Assembly: GCF_900172275.1 (NCBI RefSeq)
Contig: NZ_FWFT01000002.1
Coordinates: forward strand, 763,065 to 827,064
DNA length: 64,000 nucleotides
Direction: 5' to 3'
From: Pseudooctadecabacter jejudonensis
Lineage (GTDB): Bacteria; Pseudomonadota; Alphaproteobacteria; Rhodobacterales; Rhodobacteraceae
Shown one piece after another: positions 1-8,328 of the stretch (the first letter of the stretch is position 1; the number at the start of each line of letters is the position of its first letter). A program made the position numbers and the translations under genes. The notes under the pieces were generated by a model that saw nothing but the letters and a program-made list of their open reading frames with translations, made no database searches and had not been told where the DNA came from.

Positions 1-1
1 C

Positions 2-205
2 GGTCAGCAGATGTGGGTGATTGTTCCCACGGCGCTGACGCTGACCGCGATCAGCTATTGCACCTATACTGCGCTGGGCGCGGGGCTGGGCCGCGCGGCG
101 TTGGGGGCTGTGTTCAACGTCTGGTTCCGCCGCGCGATGGCGGGCTGTTTTGTGATCTACGGCGTGCTTTTGGGCGCGTTCCAGCCGGTGGGGGCGCTGA
201 GATGA
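2..205 (+). CDS. LysE/RhtB-type amino-acid exporter, C-terminal fragment
   Basis: The reading frame is already open at the window edge, so only the last 67 residues are present. They form two hydrophobic segments (about residues 5-25 and 40-60 of the fragment) separated by an FNVWFRRA stretch, as in the last two helices of LysE/RhtB family efflux proteins. The family exports amino acids such as lysine, threonine or homoserine across the inner membrane. The stop codon overlaps the start codon of the next gene (ATGA), so the two are probably co-transcribed. The family call rests on a short fragment. Confidence 0.55.
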   Translation, partial: GQQMWVIVPTALTLTAISYCTYTALGAGLGRAALGAVFNVWFRRAMAGCFVIYGVLLGAFQPVGALR

Positions 206-588
206 TCGGTGGGTCTTGTCTGTGTGGAGGCGTGACGTTCACGCTGAGCGGTGCGTTGCGCCCGTCAGTGGCGTGTCATTGCGGGCAATGCCGCAAGACG
301 TCGGGTCACTATTGGTCTGCCACGCAGGTCGCCGCCGATCAATTTACGCTGACGTCGGATGAAACGCTGACATGGTTCGCGTCATCAGCACAGGCAAAGC
401 GCGGGTTTTGTCATCGGTGCGGGGCGTCGATGTTCTGGATGCATGAGGACGACGGCGGCGCCGTGTCTGTCGCCTCCGGCACGTTGGATGGGCCCACGGG
501 GCTGCACACAGACAAACATATCTTCGTCAAAGACAAGGGCGACTACTACGACATCGCGGATGGGACTCCGCAGATACAAAAATACTAG
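202..588 (+). CDS. GFA-family (glutathione-dependent formaldehyde-activating-like) zinc protein
   Basis: A 128-residue cytosolic protein with the full GFA/CENP-V zinc pattern: CxC at Cys6/Cys8, CxCxxC at Cys25/Cys27/Cys30, and Cys70/Cys73 in a CHRC motif. The family is named for an enzyme proposed to speed the formaldehyde-glutathione reaction, but most members have no proven activity. The ATG at 202 is chosen because it starts right before the first zinc cysteine and overlaps the preceding stop; a longer upstream frame has no family-like sequence. It lies just before genes that release one-carbon units, so a link to formaldehyde is tempting but is inference only. Confidence 0.8.
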   Translation: MIGGSCLCGGVTFTLSGALRPSVACHCGQCRKTSGHYWSATQVAADQFTLTSDETLTWFASSAQAKRGFCHRCGASMFWMHEDDGGAVSVASGTLDGPTGLHTDKHIFVKDKGDYYDIADGTPQIQKY

Positions 589-599
589 GGAGCAACAAA

Positions 600-3050
600 A
601 TGGCTGATTTTCCAACAACGGCCCGCGTGGTCATCATCGGGGGCGGCGTCGTCGGCACCTCAACCCTGTTTCATTTGGCGCGCGCTGGCTGGACCGATTG
701 CGTTTTGCTGGAAAAGAACGAATTGACCGCCGGGTCGACGTGGCATGCTGCAGGCAACTGTCCCAACTTTGCGCCCAACTGGGCGGTGATGAACATGCAG
801 CGGTTCGGGCTGGAGCTGTATCGTGGGTTGGCCGAGGACGTGGACTACCCGATGAACTACCACGTCACGGGGTCTGTCCGTCTGGCCCATTCCAAACAAC
901 GGATGGAAGAGTTCAAACGCGCCAAGGGGCAGGCCAAGGCCCAAGGCCTGGATCTTGAGATCCTGACACCCGAAGAGCTGCGCGAATATAACCCCTTCAT
1001 GGAGATCCACGACCTTGAAGGCGGCATGTGGGACAGTCTTGATGGTGATATCGACCCTGCCCAGCTGACCCAGGCGTTGGCCAAGGGTGCGCGGGATGCG
1101 GGCGCGCGGATTGAACGGTTCTGCCCCGTGACAGGCGTGGACCGCGATGGGGATGAATGGGTCATCAAGACGGAAAAAGGCGATATCCGCTGTGAGTTTG
1201 TGGTGAACGCCGCAGGCTACTACGCCCAGCGCGTGGGCGAGATGTTTAAGCCTCACGGCGGGCGCACGGTCCCCATGGTTGTCATGTCGCACCAGTATTT
1301 CCTGACCGGTCAGCTGCCTGAGCTTGAGGCATGGACCAAGGAACAGGGCCACAAGATGCCGATGATCCGCGACCCCGACATCAGCTATTATCTGCGGCAG
1401 GACAAATACGGCCTGAACCTTGGCCCGTATGAGCGCAATTGTAAGGCCCATTGGGTGACGCCCGAAGATCCAATGCCTGAGGATTTCAGCTTCCAGCTGT
1501 ATCCCGACGATCTGGAACGTTTGGAATTCTACATCGAGGACGCCATGGCCCGCGTGCCGCTCTTGGGCGAAGGTGGGGTTGAGCGCAACATCAACGGCCC
1601 CATTCCTTATGCGCCCGATGGCCTGCCCATGATCGGCCCCATGCCCGGTGTGAAGAATGCGTTTGAGGCGCATTCGTTCACCTTCGGCATCGCGCAGGGT
1701 GGCGGCGCGGGCAAGGTGCTGTCTGAATGGATCATGCATGGTGAGACGGAGCTGGACATGTGGTCTGTCGATCCGCGCCGTTACACCGATTATGCCGATC
1801 ACGATTATTGTCTGTCCAAGGCGCTGGAAACCTACGGCCACGAATACGCCATGCATTTCCCGCACCACGAATGGCCCGCAGGGCGCGACAAGAAACACTC
1901 GACCCTGCACAGCCGTCTGGCCGAGGCGGGGGCGCAGTTCGGCGCCTACAACGGATGGGAACGGGCCAATTGGTTTGCCAAGGATGGTGAGGACACGTCC
2001 GAGGACAGCACCCAAACCTGGGACCGCAACGGACCTTGGGAGCCCGCCATCAAACGTGAGGTTGAGGCCGTGCGCGATGGCTGCGGGATGCTGCCGATCA
2101 CTGGTTTCAGCCGCTACAAGATCGAAGGACCGGGGGCGAAGGATTTCGTCGACAGCCTGACCGCCTCGCGGTTGCCCAAACCGGGCCGCGTGTCGCTGGC
2201 CTATTTCCCCGACAGCCGCGGCCGCATCCTGACGGAAACCTCCGTCATGGTGCATTCGGATGACGAGGTTGGCCTGATCACGGCCGCCACGGCGCAATGG
2301 CACGATTACGAGATTTTCTGGCGTCAGGCGCCCGAAGGCATCACCGTCACGGACCACACGACTGAGGTGGAAACGCTGCTGGTCACAGGCCCCAAGGCCC
2401 GCGACATGCTGGCCCCGATCACCGAAGGCCACGATTTGTCTGCGTCCTGGCTGAGCCTTTCGATGAAGGGCACAGTGGCCGGACAGGACTGTGCGTTGCT
2501 GCGCGTGTCCTTTGCCGGTGAGCTGGGTTGGGAAATCCATGCCGCACCTGAAGCCATGCCCGCGATCTGGGATGCGCTTTTGGCGGCGGGGGTGACGCCG
2601 TTCGGGATGTATGCGCTGAATTCCATGCGGATCGAAAAAGGCTACCGTGCGTGGAAGGGCGATTTGTCGACGGATTATTCGTTGCTTGAAGGGGGGCTGG
2701 ACCGGTTCGTGAAGCTGGACAAAGACGTCGATTTCCCGGGTAAGGCTGCGCTGTTGAATGAACAGCAACAGGGCCGAAAGAAGGGCTTTGCCACCATGGT
2801 GATGGAGCCCGGCCACCAAGACGCGCCGTACATGGCGCCGGTGTGGTCCAACGGATCGATCGTGGGAGAGGTCACGTCTTGTGCGATGGGGTATCGGACC
2901 AATCAGTGCATCGCGCTGGGCATGGTGCAGACCGATTATCTGGCCGAGGGCACCGAGCTTGAGATTGACGTGAATGGCACCCGACGCCGCGCTGTCGTCC
3001 AGAAGGATGCGCCCATGTGGGATCCTGAAAATATGCGCATTCGGGGGTGA
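600..3050 (+). CDS. FAD-dependent GcvT-domain dehydrogenase (dimethylglycine/sarcosine dehydrogenase-like)
   Basis: An 816-residue protein. Residues 10-40 form a DAO-type FAD-binding fold with GGGVVG. TWHAAG places His49 where dimethylglycine dehydrogenase carries covalent FAD. From about residue 420 the protein becomes a GcvT (aminomethyltransferase) module that in relatives passes the released methyl carbon to tetrahydrofolate; the linker carries the typical WERANWF motif. The family oxidatively demethylates dimethylglycine, sarcosine or similar N-methyl compounds in the cytosol. An AGGGAG ribosome site precedes the ATG. It forms an operon-like run with a homocysteine methyltransferase and a second homologue at 4002, sharing the same N-terminal layout. 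The exact substrate cannot be read from sequence. Confidence 0.88.
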   Translation: MADFPTTARVVIIGGGVVGTSTLFHLARAGWTDCVLLEKNELTAGSTWHAAGNCPNFAPNWAVMNMQRFGLELYRGLAEDVDYPMNYHVTGSVRLAHSKQRMEEFKRAKGQAKAQGLDLEILTPEELREYNPFMEIHDLEGGMWDSLDGDIDPAQLTQALAKGARDAGARIERFCPVTGVDRDGDEWVIKTEKGDIRCEFVVNAAGYYAQRVGEMFKPHGGRTVPMVVMSHQYFLTGQLPELEAWTKEQGHKMPMIRDPDISYYLRQDKYGLNLGPYERNCKAHWVTPEDPMPEDFSFQLYPDDLERLEFYIEDAMARVPLLGEGGVERNINGPIPYAPDGLPMIGPMPGVKNAFEAHSFTFGIAQGGGAGKVLSEWIMHGETELDMWSVDPRRYTDYADHDYCLSKALETYGHEYAMHFPHHEWPAGRDKKHSTLHSRLAEAGAQFGAYNGWERANWFAKDGEDTSEDSTQTWDRNGPWEPAIKREVEAVRDGCGMLPITGFSRYKIEGPGAKDFVDSLTASRLPKPGRVSLAYFPDSRGRILTETSVMVHSDDEVGLITAATAQWHDYEIFWRQAPEGITVTDHTTEVETLLVTGPKARDMLAPITEGHDLSASWLSLSMKGTVAGQDCALLRVSFAGELGWEIHAAPEAMPAIWDALLAAGVTPFGMYALNSMRIEKGYRAWKGDLSTDYSLLEGGLDRFVKLDKDVDFPGKAALLNEQQQGRKKGFATMVMEPGHQDAPYMAPVWSNGSIVGEVTSCAMGYRTNQCIALGMVQTDYLAEGTELEIDVNGTRRRAVVQKDAPMWDPENMRIRG

Positions 3051-3052
3051 CC

Positions 3053-3099
3053 AAAGTCTGGCCAGACTTTAAGGGCAGAGTTTCAATGAAACTCTGCCC
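3053..3099. repeat. two adjacent perfect inverted repeats in an operon spacer
   Basis: The 64-base spacer between the dehydrogenase and the methyltransferase is almost filled by two hairpins. The first (3053-3070) is an 18-base perfect palindrome with half-site AAAGTCTGG. The second (3073-3099) has a 12-base perfect stem starting GGGCAGAG around a three-base AAT loop. There is no strong T-run after them, so they may act as mRNA stability or partial attenuation elements rather than as a full terminator. Confidence 0.75.
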
Positions 3100-3114
3100 G
3101 CTTGAGGAAACGAC

Positions 3115-3990
3115 ATGACACAGATTACCCTTTTGGATGGTGGCATGGGCCAGGAATTGGTCCACCGCGCTGGTGACAATCCAACACCCTTGTGGTCGAC
3201 CCAAGTGATGTTGGATCACCCTGGCCTTGTGGCGCAGGTACACCGCGATTTTGCCGCCGCAGGCGCGACTGTTGCGACGACAAACACCTACGCCATTCAC
3301 CACGACCGGCTGGAGGGCACGCCCGTGGCCGACCGGTTTGCCGACCTGCATGCCACCGCGTTGAAGGAGATCGCGCAGGTGGAGGGGCGCAAGGCCGGAT
3401 CCATCGGGCCGTTGGTGCAAAGCTACCGCGCCGACATCGCGCCGCCCTACGATGAGGCGGTCCCGAAGTATGCCGAAATCGCGCAGTTGTTGGCGCCGTC
3501 GGTCGATATGATCATCTGTGAAACCGTGGCTTCTGTTGCGCATGCGCGGGCGGTGTTTGATGGGGCCAAGACCGCGGGAATCCCCGTCTGGGTAGCCTTT
3601 ACGGTGTCAGACACCGATGGGACTGTTTTGCGGTCGGGTGAGCCTTTGGCCGAGGGCGTGGCCGCCGTTGCGGGGGCCGATGCCGTGCTGGTCAATTGTT
3701 CAGCCCCTGAGGTGATCATTGACGCGCTGCCGTCCTTGGCTGCAGCAGGCCTGCCTTACGGGGCCTATGCCAACGGGTTTGAACAAATCACCGAGGACTT
3801 CTTGGGCCACAAGCCCACGGTAAATGCGCTGAATGCGCGCAGAGATTTCACCCCCGCTGTTTATGCCGATCACGCCATGGCGTGGGTCGATGCGGGGGCC
3901 ACCATTGTGGGCGGCTGTTGCGAAGTCGGCCCCGCCCATATCGCCGAGATTGCCAACCGTCTGCGGGCGGCGGGTCACACCATCATATAG
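3115..3990 (+). CDS. homocysteine S-methyltransferase family protein (betaine-homocysteine methyltransferase-like)
   Basis: A 291-residue TIM-barrel zinc methyltransferase. The zinc ligands of the family are visible: Cys195 in VNCSAPEV and Cys268/Cys269 in GGCCEVGP. The N-terminal DGGMG motif is also typical. The enzyme moves a methyl group from a donor such as glycine betaine, S-methylmethionine or DMSP-type compounds to homocysteine, making methionine. A GAGGAAACGAC ribosome site precedes the ATG. Being between two GcvT-type dehydrogenases suggests stepwise betaine breakdown: this enzyme takes the first methyl and the neighbours remove the rest. The donor is inferred from context. Confidence 0.85.
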   Translation: MTQITLLDGGMGQELVHRAGDNPTPLWSTQVMLDHPGLVAQVHRDFAAAGATVATTNTYAIHHDRLEGTPVADRFADLHATALKEIAQVEGRKAGSIGPLVQSYRADIAPPYDEAVPKYAEIAQLLAPSVDMIICETVASVAHARAVFDGAKTAGIPVWVAFTVSDTDGTVLRSGEPLAEGVAAVAGADAVLVNCSAPEVIIDALPSLAAAGLPYGAYANGFEQITEDFLGHKPTVNALNARRDFTPAVYADHAMAWVDAGATIVGGCCEVGPAHIAEIANRLRAAGHTII

Positions 3991-4001
3991 GAGGCCGATT
4001 G

Positions 4002-6440
4002 ATGGCTGATCTTCCCAATAAAGCACGTGTTGTCATCATCGGTGGCGGCGTCATTGGCTGTTCTGTGGCCTATCATTTGACCAAACAGGGATGGTCGGAT
4101 GTTGTTTTGTTGGAACGCAAACAGCTGACGTCTGGCACGACGTGGCACGCGGCGGGGCTGATTGCCCAGCTGCGCGCGACGCAGAACATGACCAAGTTGG
4201 CGAAGTATAGCCAAGAGTTGTACGGCACGCTGGAAGATGAAACCGGTGTGGCCACGGGGTTCAAACGTTGCGGGTCGATCACGGTCGCGCTGACCGAAGA
4301 ACGCCGTGAAGAGATTTACCGCCAGGCGGCCATGGCCCGGGCCTTTGGCGTTGAGGTTGAGGAGATCAGCCCCGCTGAGGTTCAGGCGAAGTATGAACAC
4401 CTCAACACCGACTGTGTTGTGGGTGGTGTGTATCTGCCCCTCGACGGGCAGGGCGACCCCGCCAATATTGCGCTGGCGCTGGCCAAGGGGGCGCGGCAAC
4501 GCGGTGCGGTGGTCAAGGAACGGGTGAAAGCCACGGGTGTGGTGAAGGACGGGCGCCGGATCACGGGCGTGCAGTGGGAGGACGAGACCGGCCAAGGCAC
4601 GATTGCCTGTGATCATGTGGTGAACTGTGCGGGCATGTGGGGCCGTGAGGTGGGCCAGATGCTGGGCGTGAACGTACCGCTTCAGGCCTGCGAGCATTTC
4701 TACATCGTCACCGAGGCCATCGAAGGGTTGCAGCAGCTGCCCGTGCTGCGGGTGCCCGACGAATGCGCCTATTACAAAGAAGACGCGGGCAAAATGTTGC
4801 TGGGCGCGTTTGAGCCCAACGCCAAGCCGTGGGGGCCCATCCCGGAAGATTTTGAATTTGATCAACTGCCCGAAGACTTCGATCATTTTGAGCCGATCTT
4901 GGAAGCCGCTGTCGAACGTCTGCCCATGTTGGCGGAGGCGGGCATCCATACGTTCTTTAATGGCCCCGAAAGTTTCACCCCCGATGACGCCTATCACCTT
5001 GGACTGGCGCCCGAGATGGACAATGTTTGGGTGGCCGCCGGTTTCAATTCCATCGGGATCCAGTCTGCGGGGGGCGCGGGCATGGCCTTGGCGCAGTGGA
5101 TGGATGCAGGCGAGAAACCCTTTGATCTGGGCGATGTTGATATCAGCCGGATGCAGCCGTTTCAGGGCAACAAACATTTCCTGATGGAACGGTCCAAGGA
5201 AACGCTGGGCCTGCTGTATGCGGACCACTTTCCCTACCTGCAAAAGCGCACCGCGCGCGGGGTGCGGCGGACGCCGTTCCATCACCACCTGATCCAGCAT
5301 GGCGCGGTTATGGGGGAATTGTCCGGTTGGGAACGGGCCAATTGGTTTGCCCGCAACGGCCAGACGCCGGAATATGAGTATTCGTGGAAGCGGCAGAATT
5401 TCTTTGACAATGTGCGCGACGAACACCTTGCCGTGCGGTCTGGCGTCGGGATGTACGACATGTCCTCCTTCGGCAAAATCCGCGTCGAGGGCCCCGATGC
5501 CGAGGCGTTCATGAACTATGTGGGCGGCGGAGATTATTCCTGCCCTGTGGGCAAGATCGTCTACACACAATTCCTCAACAACCGCGCGGGGATTGAGGCG
5601 GATGTGACTGTGACACGTCTGTCTGAGGTGGCCTATCTGGTCGTCACCCCTGCGGCCACGCGGCTGGCCGATCAGACGTGGATGGAACGCCATAAGGGTG
5701 AATTCAACGTGGTCATTACGGATGTGACAGCGGGCGAAGGCGTGCTGGCGATCATGGGCCCCAAATCCCGTGATCTGTTGCAGGCCGTGTCGCCCAATGA
5801 TTTCACCAATGCGGTGAACCCTTTCGGTACGGCGCAAGAGATTGAGATTGGCATGGGGTTAGCCCGCGCCCACCGTGTGACCTATGTGGGGGAATTGGGC
5901 TGGGAAATTTACGTCTCAGCCGATCAGGCGGGCCATGTCTTTGAGGCGCTGCATGAGGCGGGGCAGGACCATGGGCTGACGCTCTGCGGGATGCATATGA
6001 TGGACACCTGCCGCATCGAAAAGGGCTTCCGCCATTTCGGCCATGACATCACCTGCGAAGACCACGTGATGGAGGCGGGCCTTGGCTTTGCGGTCAAGAA
6101 GGACAAGCCTGATTTCATCGGTCGTGAGGCGGTTTTGGACAAGCAGGAAAAGGGGCTTGAGACCCGCATGGTGCAGTTCAAGCTGACCGATCCTGAGCCG
6201 CTTTTGTATCACAACGAACCGATCCTGCGCGATGGGGAGTTGGTGGGCTATCTGTCGTCGGGGGCCTACGGGCATGCGCTGGGCGGGGCCATGGGCCTTG
6301 GCTATGTGCCATGCAAGGGGGAAAAGCCTGGCGATGTTCTGGCCTCAACCTATGAGATCGACGTGATGGGGACACGGGTGAAGGCGGAGGCGTCGTTGAA
6401 GCCGATGTATGACCCCAAATCGGAACGCGTGAAGGTCTGA
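4002..6440 (+). CDS. FAD-dependent GcvT-domain dehydrogenase, second copy (dimethylglycine dehydrogenase-like)
   Basis: An 812-residue relative of the protein at 600, with the same plan: FAD fold with GGGVIG at residues 14-19, TWHAAG with the presumed covalent-flavin His49, WERANWF near residue 450, and a C-terminal GcvT aminomethyltransferase domain ending around MYDPKSERVKV. The start at 4002 follows a TAGGAGG ribosome site and matches the homologue's N-terminus; the frame is open further upstream but overlaps the previous gene. The two enzymes may act on successive N-methyl substrates (dimethylglycine then sarcosine). Which does which is unknown. Confidence 0.88.
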   Translation: MADLPNKARVVIIGGGVIGCSVAYHLTKQGWSDVVLLERKQLTSGTTWHAAGLIAQLRATQNMTKLAKYSQELYGTLEDETGVATGFKRCGSITVALTEERREEIYRQAAMARAFGVEVEEISPAEVQAKYEHLNTDCVVGGVYLPLDGQGDPANIALALAKGARQRGAVVKERVKATGVVKDGRRITGVQWEDETGQGTIACDHVVNCAGMWGREVGQMLGVNVPLQACEHFYIVTEAIEGLQQLPVLRVPDECAYYKEDAGKMLLGAFEPNAKPWGPIPEDFEFDQLPEDFDHFEPILEAAVERLPMLAEAGIHTFFNGPESFTPDDAYHLGLAPEMDNVWVAAGFNSIGIQSAGGAGMALAQWMDAGEKPFDLGDVDISRMQPFQGNKHFLMERSKETLGLLYADHFPYLQKRTARGVRRTPFHHHLIQHGAVMGELSGWERANWFARNGQTPEYEYSWKRQNFFDNVRDEHLAVRSGVGMYDMSSFGKIRVEGPDAEAFMNYVGGGDYSCPVGKIVYTQFLNNRAGIEADVTVTRLSEVAYLVVTPAATRLADQTWMERHKGEFNVVITDVTAGEGVLAIMGPKSRDLLQAVSPNDFTNAVNPFGTAQEIEIGMGLARAHRVTYVGELGWEIYVSADQAGHVFEALHEAGQDHGLTLCGMHMMDTCRIEKGFRHFGHDITCEDHVMEAGLGFAVKKDKPDFIGREAVLDKQEKGLETRMVQFKLTDPEPLLYHNEPILRDGELVGYLSSGAYGHALGGAMGLGYVPCKGEKPGDVLASTYEIDVMGTRVKAEASLKPMYDPKSERVKV

Positions 6441-6444
6441 CGTC

Positions 6445-6660
6445 ATGGCAAAAGTCGATGGTGTGAAGTGGATTGCCACGGTGATCCAATTGATGGGGTA
6501 CGCCTTGACAGGGTTGAACATCGTGCCGTGGAATATTGCGGCTTTTGTCGTGGGGATCGTGCTGTGGTTCATTGTGGGTGTGATGTGGAAAGACCGCGCG
6601 ATCATGGTGGTGCATTTGGGTGCGTTCATCGCGATCGTGGGTGGCTATCTGAATTCGTGA
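6445..6660 (+). CDS. small two/three-helix inner-membrane protein
   Basis: A 71-residue protein made almost wholly of hydrophobic segments (about residues 8-24, 28-46 and 52-68), with an MWKDRA loop between the second and third. It starts four bases after the dehydrogenase stop, so it is co-transcribed with the demethylation genes. I recognise no proven function. Possible roles are a membrane partner for electron flow from the flavoproteins or a transport accessory, but neither is shown by sequence. Confidence 0.75.
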   Translation: MAKVDGVKWIATVIQLMGYALTGLNIVPWNIAAFVVGIVLWFIVGVMWKDRAIMVVHLGAFIAIVGGYLNS

Positions 6661-6723
6661 TCCAAGCCGAAAATGATCACGCGGTGGGTTTCCTTAGGCC
6701 GCACATCATGCGCTAGTGCGGGC

Positions 6724-7623
6724 ATGGCAAACACATCCAACACGCCCAACGTCGATACGCCCCAAGGCTTGGCCTTTGCTATTTCGGCCTATCTGTTGTG
6801 GGGTTTTTTGCCGCTTTACCTGAAGGCCCTGTCGCATGTTCCTGTGCTTGAGGTCATCGGACACCGCGTGATCTGGTCGGTGCCTGTGGCGGGGGCGGTT
6901 TTGTTGGTCTTGGGGCGGACAGGGGACATCGTGCGGGCGATCCGTGATCCGCGTACCTTGGCGATGGCCTGTGTGACCGCCGCTTTGGTGTCGGTGAACT
7001 GGGGCATCTATGTTTATGCCATTGTGACAGACCGTGCAGTGGACGGGGCGCTGGGCTATTACATCAACCCGCTGTTTTCGATGTTTTTGGGGGCCGTGTT
7101 GCTAGGCGAACGTCTGACCCGCGCGCAGACGGTGGCCGTTGGGCTGGCGGCAATTGCTGTGGTGATCTTGTTTGTTGATGCGCAATCAGCGCCTTGGATC
7201 CCCCTTGGGCTGATGACGTCGTGGGGGTTCTACGCCTATTTCAAGAAGTCCCTGCCGGTGGGGCCGAACCAAGGGTTCTTGTTGGAGGTTTTGATCCTCA
7301 GCGTGCCGGCGCTGGCGTACCTTGCTTGGTTGCATGGGTCCGGTGGAGCGACGTTTGGCTTGGGCTGGGGTGTGTCGTTGCTGTTGGCGGGGTGTGGCCT
7401 TGTGACTGCCGTGCCGCTGATGCTGTATGCGAACGGGGCGAAGCTGACACGGTTGAGCACCATCGCCATCCTGCAATACATCGCGCCCACCATGATCCTG
7501 CTGCAGGCGGTGTTCGTGTTTGGCGAAGAGCTGGACCGCGCGCGGATGATTGCCTTTCCGTTGATCTGGCTGGCGCTGATCATTTACACGGTGGCGCTGG
7601 TGCGGGGCATGCGACGCGGATAA
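6724..7623 (+). CDS. rarD: RarD-type EamA-family permease
   Basis: A 299-residue membrane protein with about ten hydrophobic segments and the RarD signatures AYLLWGFLPLY near the N-terminus, GHRVIWS near residue 60 and GALGYYINPLF near residue 115. RarD belongs to the drug/metabolite transporter superfamily. Its name comes from chloramphenicol sensitivity, but its natural cargo is uncertain. The ATG at 6724 gives the usual family length; the earlier in-frame start at 6673 adds a tail unlike the family. It is followed after eight bases by a pseudouridine synthase gene with its own AGAGGAGG site. Confidence 0.85.
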   Translation: MANTSNTPNVDTPQGLAFAISAYLLWGFLPLYLKALSHVPVLEVIGHRVIWSVPVAGAVLLVLGRTGDIVRAIRDPRTLAMACVTAALVSVNWGIYVYAIVTDRAVDGALGYYINPLFSMFLGAVLLGERLTRAQTVAVGLAAIAVVILFVDAQSAPWIPLGLMTSWGFYAYFKKSLPVGPNQGFLLEVLILSVPALAYLAWLHGSGGATFGLGWGVSLLLAGCGLVTAVPLMLYANGAKLTRLSTIAILQYIAPTMILLQAVFVFGEELDRARMIAFPLIWLALIIYTVALVRGMRRG

Positions 7624-7631
7624 GAGGAGGC

Positions 7632-8282
7632 ATGTCTGACGATTATGCCCCCCCGATGGACCCGCTTGAGGTGATCCACCACGACCATGAAATCCTGATC
7701 GTGAACAAACCCTCCGGCCTGTTGAGCGTCCCGGGGCGGGGGGACCATCTGGCCGATTGTCTGCTGTCGCGGGTACAGGATGCGTTTCCGACCGCCCTTC
7801 TGATCCATCGGCTGGATCGGGACACGTCGGGCGTGATGGTCTTTGCCCTGACGCCCCACGCGCAACGACACATCGGGTTGCAGTTTGAAAAACGTCAGAC
7901 GAAGAAAACCTATGTGGCGCGGGTGCTGGGACACCTGCAGCCAAAGACCGGTACGGTGGACCTGCCGTTGATTGTGGATTGGCCGAACCGGCCCAAACAA
8001 ATGGTGTGTCATGAGACGGGCAAGCCCGCACAGACGGATTGGCGGGTGCTGAAGGCGAGCGATGCGGAAAGCCGTGTGCGAATGTTTCCGAAGACGGGCC
8101 GCAGTCATCAGCTGCGGGTGCATATGTTGGCGCTGGGCCATCCGATTTTGGGCGATCCGTTTTATGCGGACGGGCCAACGCGCGATGACCATGCGCGTCT
8201 GATGTTGCATTCAGAGGAGTTGCGCCTGCGCCATCCTGACGGGGGCGAGGGTGTGCGGTTTCGGGCGAAGGCCCCGTTTTAG
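7632..8282 (+). CDS. RluA-family pseudouridine synthase
   Basis: A 216-residue enzyme with the family motif HRLDRDTSG, in which Asp62 is the catalytic residue that attacks the uracil base. It lacks an N-terminal S4 domain, and its short length fits RluA proper (23S rRNA U746 and tRNA U32) rather than RluC or RluD. The NKPSGLL motif near residue 25 also fits. The ATG at 7632 lies two bases after AGAGGAGG; the longer frame upstream is antisense-like shadow of rarD. Target identity is inferred from length and domain content only. Confidence 0.85.
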   Translation: MSDDYAPPMDPLEVIHHDHEILIVNKPSGLLSVPGRGDHLADCLLSRVQDAFPTALLIHRLDRDTSGVMVFALTPHAQRHIGLQFEKRQTKKTYVARVLGHLQPKTGTVDLPLIVDWPNRPKQMVCHETGKPAQTDWRVLKASDAESRVRMFPKTGRSHQLRVHMLALGHPILGDPFYADGPTRDDHARLMLHSEELRLRHPDGGEGVRFRAKAPF

Positions 8283-8328
8283 GACGCTGCGACCCCTCTG
8301 CCCCGGAGCCAGACGAGGCCCCGCGCCA

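Noticed and set aside
660..2819. 719-residue minus-strand open frame opposite the first dehydrogenase
   Set aside because: It is a mirror of the plus-strand gene caused by G+C-rich third positions; it has no motif, and the plus-strand protein has complete FAD and GcvT domains.
3882..4001. Longer N-terminus for the second dehydrogenase
   Set aside because: The extension overlaps the methyltransferase gene, and the ATG at 4002 has a TAGGAGG site and matches the homologue's N-terminus.
3975..5837. 620-residue minus-strand open frame opposite the second dehydrogenase
   Set aside because: Same reason: the composition is His/Gln/Arg-rich shadow sequence and the opposite strand encodes a complete enzyme.
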